A stretch of DNA of 64,000 nt, from positions 41,402 through 105,401 of the forward strand of contig NZ_CALDMP010000033.1 in the NCBI RefSeq assembly GCF_937915125.1, given 5' to 3'. The notes below the pieces were generated by a model. The model was not told where the DNA came from and searched no databases. It saw only the letters and a program-made list of their open reading frames with translations. This DNA is from an uncultured Ruminococcus sp. GTDB lineage: Bacteria > Bacillota > Clostridia > Oscillospirales > Ruminococcaceae. The position numbers were made by a program, and so were the translations under genes. Shown in pieces: positions 44,620 to 53,463 of the stretch; the first letter of the stretch is position 1; each line of letters begins with the position of its first letter.

Positions 44620-45794
44620 TAGTCAATTTTGACAATGCGGCGACCACATATCCGAAGCCGCCGGAGGTGCGCCAGGCTGTGGCAGAAGCTGTAGCGAAAT
44701 TCGGCAACGCCGGCAGAGGCGGTCATGCGATTGCAGAGCGTACTTCGGAAATGGTCTACCACGCACGAGAAACTGTGGCTGATTTTTTTGATGCCAAAGT
44801 AGAAAATACCATTTTTACACTCAATTGCACCCATGCCCTGAATGTGGCGATTCAGGGCATTTTAAAACCGGGAGATCACGTCATTATCAGCGATCTGGAA
44901 CACAATTCCGTTTATCGTCCCGTTGTGGCACTTGCCAAAGCAGGGAAGATCTCCTATAGTATAGCAAAGGTCTCGCCGGATGATGCTGTGACTTTACAGC
45001 GCTTTCTGGCGGAGATACGACCGAATACACGTGCGGTGGTCTGTACCATTGCCAGCAATGTCACTGGTCAGATCCTGCCCTACCGGGAAATTGCCCAGCT
45101 GTGCCGGATGCACGGACTTTGTTTCATTGCAGATGGTGCCCAGGCGTGCGGAATCCTGCCTCTGTCATTGGAACGGGACGGTATGAATATACTGTGTACT
45201 GCCGGGCATAAAGGTCTGTATGGCATTACCGGAACGGGTGTGCTCATGACGGACTGTGCGTTTCCCATCCAGCCCCTCATGCAGGGCGGTACGGGCAGTG
45301 CATCACGCAGTCCGGAACAGCCGGAGTTCCTGCCGGATCGGCTGGAATGCGGTACACTCAATGTGATTGGTGCAGCATCTCTCTGCGCTGGTATCTCTTT
45401 TGTCAAACGGCGGACGGTGCAGGGATTGTACCGGCATGAATCCCGGTTGTGTGAGCTGCTCTGTCAGGCGCTGGAGGATATACCGGAGATCACTGTCTAT
45501 CGGGAACCGGGCATTTCTTATGTGCCCATTGTATCCTTTACCGTAAACGGCGCTTCGCCGGAAACAGTGGCGGCATGGCTCAGCCAGCAGGGGTTCTGTC
45601 TCCGTGCCGGACTGCACTGCGCACCGCTGGCACATGAGAAGCTGGGCACAGAGGACGGTACGGTCCGGTTTGCACCCTCTGCTTTCAGTCGGGAAGCAGA
45701 TACCCTTCGGTTGGCGTCCTCCTTGAAAAATTATGTCAATATTCTGAAAAATCAAGAAAACCTATTGAAAAAATCCGGTGATATGTTACAATAG
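44613..45794 (+). CDS. Cysteine desulfurase-like aminotransferase class V
   Basis: 393 residues. PLP enzyme: FDNAATTYPKP at the start, Schiff-base Lys in TAGHKGLYG, and the catalytic-loop Cys in RAGLHCAPLAH. It belongs to the SufS/CsdA-like group that removes sulfur (or selenium) from cysteine to a carrier; DUF3343 upstream is the likely partner. GTG 44613 or GTG 44616 is the start; both overlap the upstream stop. Confidence 0.88.
   Translation: MVIVNFDNAATTYPKPPEVRQAVAEAVAKFGNAGRGGHAIAERTSEMVYHARETVADFFDAKVENTIFTLNCTHALNVAIQGILKPGDHVIISDLEHNSVYRPVVALAKAGKISYSIAKVSPDDAVTLQRFLAEIRPNTRAVVCTIASNVTGQILPYREIAQLCRMHGLCFIADGAQACGILPLSLERDGMNILCTAGHKGLYGITGTGVLMTDCAFPIQPLMQGGTGSASRSPEQPEFLPDRLECGTLNVIGAASLCAGISFVKRRTVQGLYRHESRLCELLCQALEDIPEITVYREPGISYVPIVSFTVNGASPETVAAWLSQQGFCLRAGLHCAPLAHEKLGTEDGTVRFAPSAFSREADTLRLASSLKNYVNILKNQENLLKKSGDMLQ
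45765..45792 (+). promoter_or_regulatory. Probable promoter for cdaA-cdaR
   Basis: TTGAAA (45765-45770), 16 bp, TACAAT (45787-45792), overlapping the end of the desulfurase gene. Downstream lies the hairpin CGAGGGCGCTGCCCTCG. Confidence 0.5.
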
Positions 45795-45892
45795 TAATAG
45801 GAACCGGTGCGAGGGCGCTGCCCTCGTTACATAACGGTGTTTGACTGCAACGAACCCGGCATATATCAGAACAAGAAGTAGGAAAGGACGGA

Positions 45893-46846
45893 ATGCGCAT
45901 GGATTGGAAATGGAGAGACTTGTTAGATATGATTTTCAGCGTCATTAAAACGGCTGAACCGGTGGATATTTTAGATATCCTTGTGCTTTCTTACCTGGTT
46001 TATGTGGTGATGAAGCTGGTACGTGAAACACGTGCTGGTCAGCTGCTGAAAGGCATCCTTCTGCTTCTGATCGTCTATATTATCTCTGTGTGGATCAACA
46101 TGAAAGCAATCTCTTACTTGCTTTCGGAGACGCTGAATATTGGCATGATCGCCGTGATTATTTTGTTCCAGCCGGAACTGCGGCGTACCCTGGAAAAGGC
46201 GGGGTATACGAAGCTGGGACTGCGGTTTACGAGCGGCTATGGAACGGATGAGGGTGTCTGGAGCAATGCCATTGATGTCATATGTGATTCCTGCGTGGAA
46301 TTGTCTGCTACATCCACCGGTGCGCTAATCGTTATCGAGCGGCAGACAAGGCTGGGAGAACAGATCGACAACGGTACCATTCTGGATGCCATCCCCAGCA
46401 AGGAATTGTTCGGGAACATCTTTTATAATAAGACACCGCTCCATGACGGTGCTGTGATCGTCCGGGACGGCAAGATCCTGGCGGCAGCATGTTTCCTGCC
46501 GAAGCCCCAGAAAGAAGAGCTCATTAACAAGCGCCTCGGTTCCCGCCATCGTGCCGCCATTGGTATGAGTGAAAATTCCGATGCCATTGTCATTGTGGTA
46601 TCCGAGGAGACTGGTGCCATTTCTGTGGCGGAAAACGGTGTGCTCAAAAGCGGCTTTACACGAGAAAATCTGCACCATCTGCTGACAGATCGTCTGATCA
46701 CAGTAAATACAGAAACTCCTATCGTCAAGGTGGCGAAAAAGCTTCCGTTTATCAAGCTGGGCAGGACAAGAAAGGAGAAGGACAATGCCAAAGAATCCGA
46801 ACCATCCGCAGAAACAACATCGGAAGAGACAAAAGACCAGCCATAA
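45893..46846 (+). CDS. cdaA: Diadenylate cyclase CdaA
   Basis: 317 residues. It makes c-di-AMP from two ATP. Three N-terminal transmembrane helices (about residues 20-100), then the DAC domain with DGA in PLHDGAVIV (about residue 185) and RHR in GSRHRAAIG (about 218). An acidic C-terminal tail extends 20 residues into the overlapping cdaR frame. RBS GGAAAGGA. Immediately followed by its regulator. Confidence 0.96.
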   Translation: MRMDWKWRDLLDMIFSVIKTAEPVDILDILVLSYLVYVVMKLVRETRAGQLLKGILLLLIVYIISVWINMKAISYLLSETLNIGMIAVIILFQPELRRTLEKAGYTKLGLRFTSGYGTDEGVWSNAIDVICDSCVELSATSTGALIVIERQTRLGEQIDNGTILDAIPSKELFGNIFYNKTPLHDGAVIVRDGKILAAACFLPKPQKEELINKRLGSRHRAAIGMSENSDAIVIVVSEETGAISVAENGVLKSGFTRENLHHLLTDRLITVNTETPIVKVAKKLPFIKLGRTRKEKDNAKESEPSAETTSEETKDQP

Positions 46847-48185
46847 CGGTACATTTTTTCAGCGGTTTTATGAAAGTCGTCCGGCAATGATGATCGCATC
46901 TGTTGCCATTGCCATTGTCCTTTGGTTTGTCATTTCCATTGCCATTTATCCCACAACGCCTCGCACCATTAACCATATTCCATTGCAGATAGAGATCGCA
47001 GGGACCACCGCCGAAGAAAACGGGCTCAGCGTTATTGATTATGATGTGGAAGAAGTTACGGTGCAGATTGAGGGAAATCGTTCGAAGGTGGGTAATATTG
47101 ACGCAAATGATCTGACGGCGACGGCTGTGATAGAAAATGTGACTGCCGCAGGAACGAAAAATCTTTCGATTACCGTTACCGGCAACAATAACGAACAATT
47201 CAATGTGAAGTCCGTTTCTCCCGCAAAGGTGAATGTGACCTTCGACCGGATCGATACATATACTTTTGAAATTCGTCCCTCTGTTCCGAACATCACCTTT
47301 GCAGAAGGCTGCGTTTTGGACGAAGAGAATTTTATGAGTACGCCGGCTACCATTGATGTGACAGGACCTCAGCAGCAGCTGAGTCAGGTCGCCTACTGCG
47401 TGGCAGAAACCCAGCAGAAGGAACAATTGAGTGCCTCTAAAATTCTGACAACGGATACGCTTCTCTTTTATAATGAAGCAGGTACGCAGGTGGATTCCTC
47501 CAACTTCTCCTATGATGTGGCGACATTCTCCATTGAAGTACCGGTGCTGTATCAAAAAACCATGGACATTACCTATCAAATCACCAATGCGCCGGCAAAC
47601 TTTGACCTCAGTTCTTTGCATCTGTCTCTCTCAGAGGATCAGATCACCCTGGCGGCACCGAATACTTCTATGGATGAAATGAACGAATTCAACATTGGTT
47701 CAATCTCTCTCCGGGATATTGACCTGAATTATTCCAATGATTTTGTGGTTACAGTTCCTGATGAATATGTGAACCAGTCCGGATTTTCTACGGTGACGTT
47801 GACTCTGGATTCCACTGGTCTGACCAAGAAAGAATTTGTTCTCTCTGACATTGGCATTATCAATGCGCCGGCATCCTATGATTTTGAAGTGCTCACCCAG
47901 CAGCTCACAGTCAGCGTGATCGGTCCGGAAGATGTCATGGCTGACCTGGATGCAAGTGATATTACAGCGAATGTGGATCTGCTAAGCTATTCTACTCAGG
48001 CTGGCGCAGTGGACGGAGATACTGTTACCTTTAACTACACGCCCACCATTTCCTGTGCCCGTTATGATACTGTGTGGGCTGTGGGAGATTATCGGGTGGC
48101 AGTAAAAGGCGTGCGTAATGCGGGCACTGCTGCAACCATGAATCCTCAGAATAAAACTACTACAGCTGCGGCTGAGAACGAGTAA
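46785..48185 (+). CDS. cdaR: CdaA regulatory protein CdaR (YbbR-like)
   Basis: 466 residues. Short basic cytosolic N-terminus, one membrane helix (MIASVAIAIVLWFVIS), then four extracytoplasmic YbbR-type repeats to about residue 450. It binds and tunes CdaA. It begins 62 bases before the end of cdaA, with AAAGGAGAAGGACA as RBS inside the cdaA coding region. glmM, the usual third gene, does not follow here. Confidence 0.93.
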   Translation: MPKNPNHPQKQHRKRQKTSHNGTFFQRFYESRPAMMIASVAIAIVLWFVISIAIYPTTPRTINHIPLQIEIAGTTAEENGLSVIDYDVEEVTVQIEGNRSKVGNIDANDLTATAVIENVTAAGTKNLSITVTGNNNEQFNVKSVSPAKVNVTFDRIDTYTFEIRPSVPNITFAEGCVLDEENFMSTPATIDVTGPQQQLSQVAYCVAETQQKEQLSASKILTTDTLLFYNEAGTQVDSSNFSYDVATFSIEVPVLYQKTMDITYQITNAPANFDLSSLHLSLSEDQITLAAPNTSMDEMNEFNIGSISLRDIDLNYSNDFVVTVPDEYVNQSGFSTVTLTLDSTGLTKKEFVLSDIGIINAPASYDFEVLTQQLTVSVIGPEDVMADLDASDITANVDLLSYSTQAGAVDGDTVTFNYTPTISCARYDTVWAVGDYRVAVKGVRNAGTAATMNPQNKTTTAAAENE

Positions 48186-48221
48186 ATTACACATTTAGAT
48201 TTATAGAAAAAAGTTTGAAGA

Positions 48222-48261
48222 TAAATCGATATTTCTTGACGGAATATCGATTTATTTTTTT
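48222..48261 (+). terminator. cdaAR terminator
   Basis: AAATCGATATT/AATATCGATTT stem followed by T7. Confidence 0.9.
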
Positions 48262-48364
48262 GCCAAAGGCTGTTTTTTATAGCAAGTGCAATGTTTTTGT
48301 GTAAAATGCACAAAAACGACTTAAAGAATTTTCACTCACGAACATAATCTTAACAAAATATACA

Positions 48365-48393
48365 TTTACTTTTTTCAGTACGGCTGTTATAAT
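48365..48393 (+). promoter_or_regulatory. Promoter for the 872-residue dockerin protein
   Basis: TTTACT (48365-48370), 17 bp, TATAAT (48388-48393), leader about 115 bases with the hairpin AAAAGAC/GTCTTTT. Confidence 0.65.
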
Positions 48394-48514
48394 AAATATA
48401 GCTGAAAAATGAATGTTTCGTTTTGTAGGCTTAAACAGAAAAGACAATCTGCCGTCTTTTCGAAAAAAGAGAAAACCTGACAGATGAAATCAATTGAAAA
48501 AAGGAGCGATATGA

Positions 48515-51133
48515 ATGAGCAAAACCTTTCATAAGCGAGTAAAAGCACTGCTTGTCAGTGCGGTCATGGCAGCTAGTTCTGTAGCTGTTACTTCTGGCGG
48601 TGCTTTTTTTGTTGAAGCAGCCGGCAGCGAAGTGGCAATAGGAAAAACATTGGTAACAGCTGACCCTGATCCGGAAAACCCGAAGGGGGATCCGCTGAAT
48701 GCGACAGAATGTACTTTTATGTGCAAGGCAGCAACAGATACCTGGACGAAATTCACAGACACGAAGGGAAAGTCACCGGAAGACCTGTTGGGAACAGACA
48801 CTCCTAAAACACTGCAGTTTAATCTGAAGGCAGATCAGATGGTAACCGATTTTTCATATTATTTCGGTTGCGCTGCAGATGAAGCGCACGATTACTACTG
48901 GGATACGAATACACTGACTGAGGACGGAGAAGCAATTCAGTGTCATCCCTATGCCACAGAGTTTTCAGTTGTAGTGGAAATACCGAGTTATGCAAATCTG
49001 GGCGCTGATGGAAAATTCCAGTTCCAGAACTGCTACACTGGTTTGATCGATGAAACCGATCAGAAAACCCGTACACAGGATGCAGAAATTACGCTGGTGT
49101 CTATTACCGTAAACGGTACCACAGATACTGGTGAAGGCACGCCGCCGGAATGGATCAACAGTGATGATGATCTTCCGGGCGGTGCAGAAAATACCGGCGG
49201 TCTGTACTACTCCAGTGCAAACGGCGGTGCCGCTTCCTACAGTGTAGAGCAGAGCGGAGACAGCTGCACCGTAAAAACACTGAATTCTCTGAAGATCGAT
49301 GGTCTTGATATTAAACTGACCACCGGTGACAACTGCAGTGAGGAGTACTATGCTTCTGAGGAATTTGCTGCGCAAAATGGCGGCAAGATTCTGGAATCTG
49401 AGGAAGCGATCCGTGAAGCAGGTCTGCCGCTGAATAGCCACAAGTTCACTTATGCAGACTTTAATTTCCTGCCGGGTACTACCGTTTCTGCAGGTGCAAA
49501 GGTAAAGTCTCTGAGCTTAACACTGAAAACCGCAGACAACACCAATGTCAGCCGTGTTATGTATGGCGGCGGTCTGAATGTAGAGTACATGAGTCTAGCG
49601 GATACAGAATATGCAAAGATGCAGGCTGGCTTAAAGGATAATTCTCTTGCTGGTTATTGGTACAACGATATCGGCGGTGCTGCTCTGAAGGCGTGCACAG
49701 ATGCTGGTGTAGATTGGGGTAACGGCAAGGGCGAGTTTGAAGTCGGCGGCGGTTCTGACCTGGCAAAGCAGGAATTGGGCAGCTACTTCACTGTAACCTG
49801 GGATGTACCGGAACAGGTTGTAAATTGTGTTACCACAAAAACAACAGATCAGATCTCTTTCCAGCTGTGGTATGCAGAACTGGTAGAGGGCGACTTTACA
49901 GATGCAACCATCGTTGATGCAACACTGACATACGAGGAATCTATGACATTCCCGTGCACAGGCACTGCTTCTGTGAAGAATGCAGGTTCTGCTTCTGTTG
50001 GTAAGACCGTTTCTATTCCGTATGCTGATTTCGGCATGCAGTATGAAAAGACTGCTGACGTATATGCAGTACAGTTCGACGTGACCACTTCTGATGAAGC
50101 AAATCAGGTTCAGGTCGGCGCAGGCACAAGTGTACTGGAAAAGCTGGGTATGAAGGATAACTGGTGCCAGGCAGATGACATCTTTGTGGGCGAAAGCGGC
50201 AACGCAAGCCATCCGATTCTCCTGTATTGGGAAAAGACCACAGCAGGAAGCCGTCCAAAGGCAAGCGATGATACTGTAGCTGTTGCACCTTATGAGCCGG
50301 CAAAGGGCACAAAGACTTATACTTACATGTGGATCATTCCGCCGGCAGTTGCTGCTGGTCAGTCCATCAACAGTGAAACCGGTGCAACTAAGAGCGCATG
50401 GAACAACGTTAACGCAGAAGAAGAAGGCAGCCATGTGGATATGGGTGTATGGTATGCAAACTTGGGCGAAACCGTATCGGATTCTTTCTCTATTGACAAC
50501 GTAACAGTTTACTATGCAGCAGATGACGTGAACAACTCTGCAAAGGGACATAAGTTCGAGGATACTCTGTCTGTTGTAGATTCCATTGATGTTCAGATCG
50601 GCGAAACCGCAACTCTGGAAATCAATGTACCGGGCTGCACCATTCTGTCCAAGGATAAGACCATTGCCAGCGCAAAGCTGTCTGACGGTCAGAATGCTAC
50701 TGTCAGCGGTAAGAATGTTGGTACAACAACTCTGACAATCACCACACCGGGTGGTCAGACTGCTGAAGTTACTGTCAATGTTCTGGCAGAGGTTACAACT
50801 GAAACAACAGAGACAACAACCAGTACGACAACAACAACGACGACCACAACCACAACGGCAAAAACAACTACTGCAACATCCAAGACAACAACAACTGGTT
50901 CTCAGACAACTGCTGAACTGAAGGCATTGTACGGTGATGTAAATGTAGATGGTCGTGTCGATATCACAGATGCTGTTCTCCTGAACAAGGCTGCAGCAGG
51001 TGCTGTAAAGCTTTCCGCACAGGCAACTCTGAACGCAGACTGTAATGCAGACGATGAACTGGGTAACAACGATGCAATTATCTTGCTGAAGTTCCTGGTA
51101 TCGCTGATTAAGGCACTGCCGTCCGCAGAATAA
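48515..51133 (+). CDS. Cellulosomal dockerin protein without recognised catalytic domain
   Basis: 872 residues. Signal peptide (ending near FVEAAG); three beta-rich, acidic segments (about 40-205, 225-490, 490-690) that each end in a similar strand pattern (SFQLWYAEL, HVDMGVWYANL, preceding DATLTYE or DNVTVYY); a BIG2-like domain (about 695-765: IDVQIGETATLEI, SGKNVGTTTLTI); Thr-only linker; dockerin (about 808-872) with DVNVDGRVDITD and ADDELGNND loops. The similarity between segments suggests repeated modules. I find no glycosidase, esterase or lyase active-site motif. It could be a binding or structural cellulosome component. RBS AAAAGGAG. Confidence 0.85.
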   Translation: MSKTFHKRVKALLVSAVMAASSVAVTSGGAFFVEAAGSEVAIGKTLVTADPDPENPKGDPLNATECTFMCKAATDTWTKFTDTKGKSPEDLLGTDTPKTLQFNLKADQMVTDFSYYFGCAADEAHDYYWDTNTLTEDGEAIQCHPYATEFSVVVEIPSYANLGADGKFQFQNCYTGLIDETDQKTRTQDAEITLVSITVNGTTDTGEGTPPEWINSDDDLPGGAENTGGLYYSSANGGAASYSVEQSGDSCTVKTLNSLKIDGLDIKLTTGDNCSEEYYASEEFAAQNGGKILESEEAIREAGLPLNSHKFTYADFNFLPGTTVSAGAKVKSLSLTLKTADNTNVSRVMYGGGLNVEYMSLADTEYAKMQAGLKDNSLAGYWYNDIGGAALKACTDAGVDWGNGKGEFEVGGGSDLAKQELGSYFTVTWDVPEQVVNCVTTKTTDQISFQLWYAELVEGDFTDATIVDATLTYEESMTFPCTGTASVKNAGSASVGKTVSIPYADFGMQYEKTADVYAVQFDVTTSDEANQVQVGAGTSVLEKLGMKDNWCQADDIFVGESGNASHPILLYWEKTTAGSRPKASDDTVAVAPYEPAKGTKTYTYMWIIPPAVAAGQSINSETGATKSAWNNVNAEEEGSHVDMGVWYANLGETVSDSFSIDNVTVYYAADDVNNSAKGHKFEDTLSVVDSIDVQIGETATLEINVPGCTILSKDKTIASAKLSDGQNATVSGKNVGTTTLTITTPGGQTAEVTVNVLAEVTTETTETTTSTTTTTTTTTTTAKTTTATSKTTTTGSQTTAELKALYGDVNVDGRVDITDAVLLNKAAAGAVKLSAQATLNADCNADDELGNNDAIILLKFLVSLIKALPSAE

Positions 51134-51194
51134 TGGGATCTGCTTGATTCTCAAAATTGTAATGAAACAGGGCTGACGATACCCTGACAATAAG

Positions 51195-51237
51195 AACAGC
51201 CGCAAGGGGATATGCACTAACCCTTGCGGCTGTTTTG
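51195..51237 (+). terminator. Rho-independent terminator
   Basis: AACAGCCGCAAGGG/CCCTTGCGGCTGTT stem with a 13-base loop, followed by TTG TTA. Confidence 0.88.
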
Positions 51238-51251
51238 TTATGTGTACTATT

Positions 51252-51416
51252 GGTCACCTCTAAAAACCCGCTCACCCGCCATCTGCGGCGCATTTTTGTG
51301 CCATCTTCACTTGTGGAAAAACTTGAAATAGACCAAGCATTCCTGCATTTTTCCGCAAGTGAATCTGTCACAAAGCTGCACCACATATGATGGATTCGAG
51401 GTATTTAGAGGTGCCC
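51252..51416. repeat. Dispersed intergenic repeat, family A, copy 2
   Basis: 165 bp, the same ends and order as copy 1 (5511-5674): GTCACCTCTAAAAACCCGCT at left and TTAGAGGTGCCC at right, with CTTGAAATAGACCAAGCATT in the middle. Differences are scattered substitutions, many of them compensatory around the palindrome. It sits just downstream of sigE. Confidence 0.9.
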
Positions 51417-51421
51417 TATTT

Positions 51422-52156
51422 TTATTTTCCGGTGAGAGGCTGGTCTGCTTCTTCCAGTTTTCTACGCAGCTTTCGGATGATTTTCTTTTCCAGCCGTGAA
51501 ATGTAGGATTGAGAAATGCCAATGGCTTCTGCAACTTCTTTTTGTGTGCGTTCCCGTCCGCCGGTCAGTCCGAAGCGCATCTCCATGATCTCCTGTTCTC
51601 GTTCGCCCAGTTCGGATACAGCTGCCCGAAGCATTTCGCGTTCAGCTTCCGTTTCAATGTCCTTGCAGACAATATCCTCGTCTGTGCCGAGAATGTCCGA
51701 GAGCAGCAGCTCGTTGCCGTCCCAGTCGGCGCTCAGAGGTTCGTCAATGGAGATTTCACCCCGGATCTGGGTATTCTTGCGCAGTACCATGAGGATTTCG
51801 TTTTCAATGCAGCGTGATGCATAGGTGGCAAGTTTGATTTTTTTGGCAGGACAAAAGGTCTCTACTGCTTTGATGAGTCCGATGGTGCCGATGGAAATGA
51901 GATCCTCCAGCCCCAGACCAGAGGACTCGAATTTTCGTGCAATGTATACCACCAACCGCAGATTGTGGACAATGAGTGTTTCTCGTGCCTGGGGATCGCC
52001 TTGTTCCAGGGCAACGAAAACTGCCTGTTCCTCTTCTTTGGAAAGAGGCGGCGGCAGTGTGTCTGTGCCATTGATATAATCCACCCGGCATGGCGCAGCG
52101 AGTTTGTCCCGGAGCTGGGAGAAAAATAGTTGAAGCTTCCAGAATAGTGTTTGCAT
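51422..52156 (-). CDS. sigE: RNA polymerase sigma factor SigE (sporulation)
   Basis: 244 residues. Sigma-70 regions 2-4: NLRLVVYIARKF (2.1-2.2), GLIKAVETF, ATYASRCIENEI (2.4-like), RERTQKEVAEAIGISQSYISRLE (helix-turn-helix 4.2). The first 20-odd residues are an N-terminal pro-sequence, as in pro-SigE. SigE directs early mother-cell genes. It lies just after spoIIGA on the same strand, the normal sporulation order. The species is often considered asporogenous, so presence of the pair is informative. Confidence 0.9.
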   Translation of the reverse strand: MQTLFWKLQLFFSQLRDKLAAPCRVDYINGTDTLPPPLSKEEEQAVFVALEQGDPQARETLIVHNLRLVVYIARKFESSGLGLEDLISIGTIGLIKAVETFCPAKKIKLATYASRCIENEILMVLRKNTQIRGEISIDEPLSADWDGNELLLSDILGTDEDIVCKDIETEAEREMLRAAVSELGEREQEIMEMRFGLTGGRERTQKEVAEAIGISQSYISRLEKKIIRKLRRKLEEADQPLTGK

Positions 52157-52173
52157 GTTCAGGTTCCTTTCTG

Positions 52174-52983
52174 TTATTCCATCAGATTGGGGTGAAAAAT
52201 TGCGCTTTTCTGACTGCCGCTGATGCCAATCATGGCGTCTACGGCACGGCTCTTTCCAGTGGATAGATTCCGGATGCAGACTTCATCCGGGCGGAACAGG
52301 GGGATTAGTCCCTGGGCTGTTACGGTGGTACAGGGGACTAAGCGATATCCCCGGAGTGTTTCCACGGTTCTGCCATCCAGCACATCGAAAAGCATTTCCG
52401 CGCTGCAGATGATCACCGCTACGCCGGAAAAGGTGTCCGTCAGGTTGTTTCCCGTGTCGGCAAGTCCCGGCAATGCCGCTGTTTTTCCGCCAAGCCGCAG
52501 GAATACCTGAAAGCGCTCATCGGTATGACGGCGGCGGTTTCGCAGCAGACTGCACAAATGCAGCAAAGAATATGCCAGTGCAGTGAATAGAATCAGCTGT
52601 AACAGGGAAAAATCCAGATAGCAATAACTGTTTCCCCAGGTGGCAAATCCATGGCTGGAAAGGCTGCTGACCGCCAGGAGCAGACCTGCCAGGAGAAAAT
52701 TGCAGACAAAGAAGCAGCCGAACTGCCTCAGCCAGCTTTCCCGGTGGATCCCGAATGCCATGGTGACCGTTGCCGCCGCTGCCAGAAGCTTGCAGAACAA
52801 CTGGAGCAGTACTGGCAGGGGCGGCAGCAGGATCAGCAGGGAAAATAGACTGCTGGCGGCAGCCGTCAGGAAACAGCGCATCAGCTGCAGCCGGGAATGG
52901 GTAATCTTTGCCGCAGCACGCAGCAAGAAATAATTGACATAGAGGCTCTGCACCAGCAGAACGTCCAGATAAATCGTTTTCAC
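52174..52983 (-). CDS. spoIIGA: Sigma-E processing peptidase SpoIIGA
   Basis: About 270 residues. Five or so transmembrane helices (residues 5-150), then a cytosolic aspartic-protease-like domain with ADTGNNL at about residue 175. It cleaves pro-SigE. I prefer GTG 52983, which gives MKTIYLDVLLV and is 8 bases from AGAGGTG; the ORF opens earlier at 53004 but its RBS is poor. Co-transcribed with sigE, 17 bases apart. Confidence 0.85.
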   Translation of the reverse strand: MKTIYLDVLLVQSLYVNYFLLRAAAKITHSRLQLMRCFLTAAASSLFSLLILLPPLPVLLQLFCKLLAAAATVTMAFGIHRESWLRQFGCFFVCNFLLAGLLLAVSSLSSHGFATWGNSYCYLDFSLLQLILFTALAYSLLHLCSLLRNRRRHTDERFQVFLRLGGKTAALPGLADTGNNLTDTFSGVAVIICSAEMLFDVLDGRTVETLRGYRLVPCTTVTAQGLIPLFRPDEVCIRNLSTGKSRAVDAMIGISGSQKSAIFHPNLME

Positions 52984-53052
52984 TGCCATCACCTCTGTGT
53001 CCATTATAGCAAAGCAGCCGTGCAGTTCCTGTCAAAACGGGGTGGGGTGGAT

Positions 53053-53087
53053 TGTAGGGGCGGCTATTAGCCACCCACAGGCAAAGG
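53053..53087. repeat. REP-like palindrome (family E)
   Basis: GTAGGGGCGGCTATTAGCC followed by ACCCACAGGC. Related to the palindromes at 59554-59572 and 59603-59622. Confidence 0.55.
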
Positions 53088-53155
53088 ATTTTCGACTGAA
53101 AAATGCGGACGGATGATATCTCCCACAACAAACACGTATCAAAAACAAAATTCAG

Positions 53156-53328
53156 GGCAATACCGCACAAAGATTGCGCGTCAGGTGCGCCGTCAGATTT
53201 TTCGTCAGATGAAACAAAAAGCGCAGTGAATACTTTGTGTATTCACGAGCATTTTTGTGAAATATGACGGAAAATATGCAAGCATATGACGTGCAAAGCC
53301 GCTAGGCACTCTTTGTGCGGTGTTGCCT
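53156..53328. repeat. Dispersed repeat, family B, full copy (B4)
   Basis: 173 bp with inverted ends GGCAATACCGCACAAAG and CTTTGTGCGGTGTTGCC. Inverted relative to B2, with high similarity across the whole length, including CGAGCATTTTTGTGAAATATG. No ORF. Confidence 0.9.
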
Positions 53329-53347
53329 CAGCCTCGTCAGTAATCTA

Positions 53348-53377
53348 TTGACGGAACGTCTTTTCATGTGGTATAAT
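53348..53377 (+). promoter_or_regulatory. Promoter for adhE
   Basis: TTGACG (53348-53353), 18 bp, TATAAT (53372-53377), beginning 20 bases after repeat B4. The leader of about 80 bases has no clear Rex palindrome. Confidence 0.7.
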
Positions 53378-53463
53378 GTAAGTGACAACGGTGTCGCAGG
53401 TGGGGATCGCTGCGCATCTTGTCGCAGAAGTGTTCCGTCCTGATTCAGAATAGGAGTAATGAT

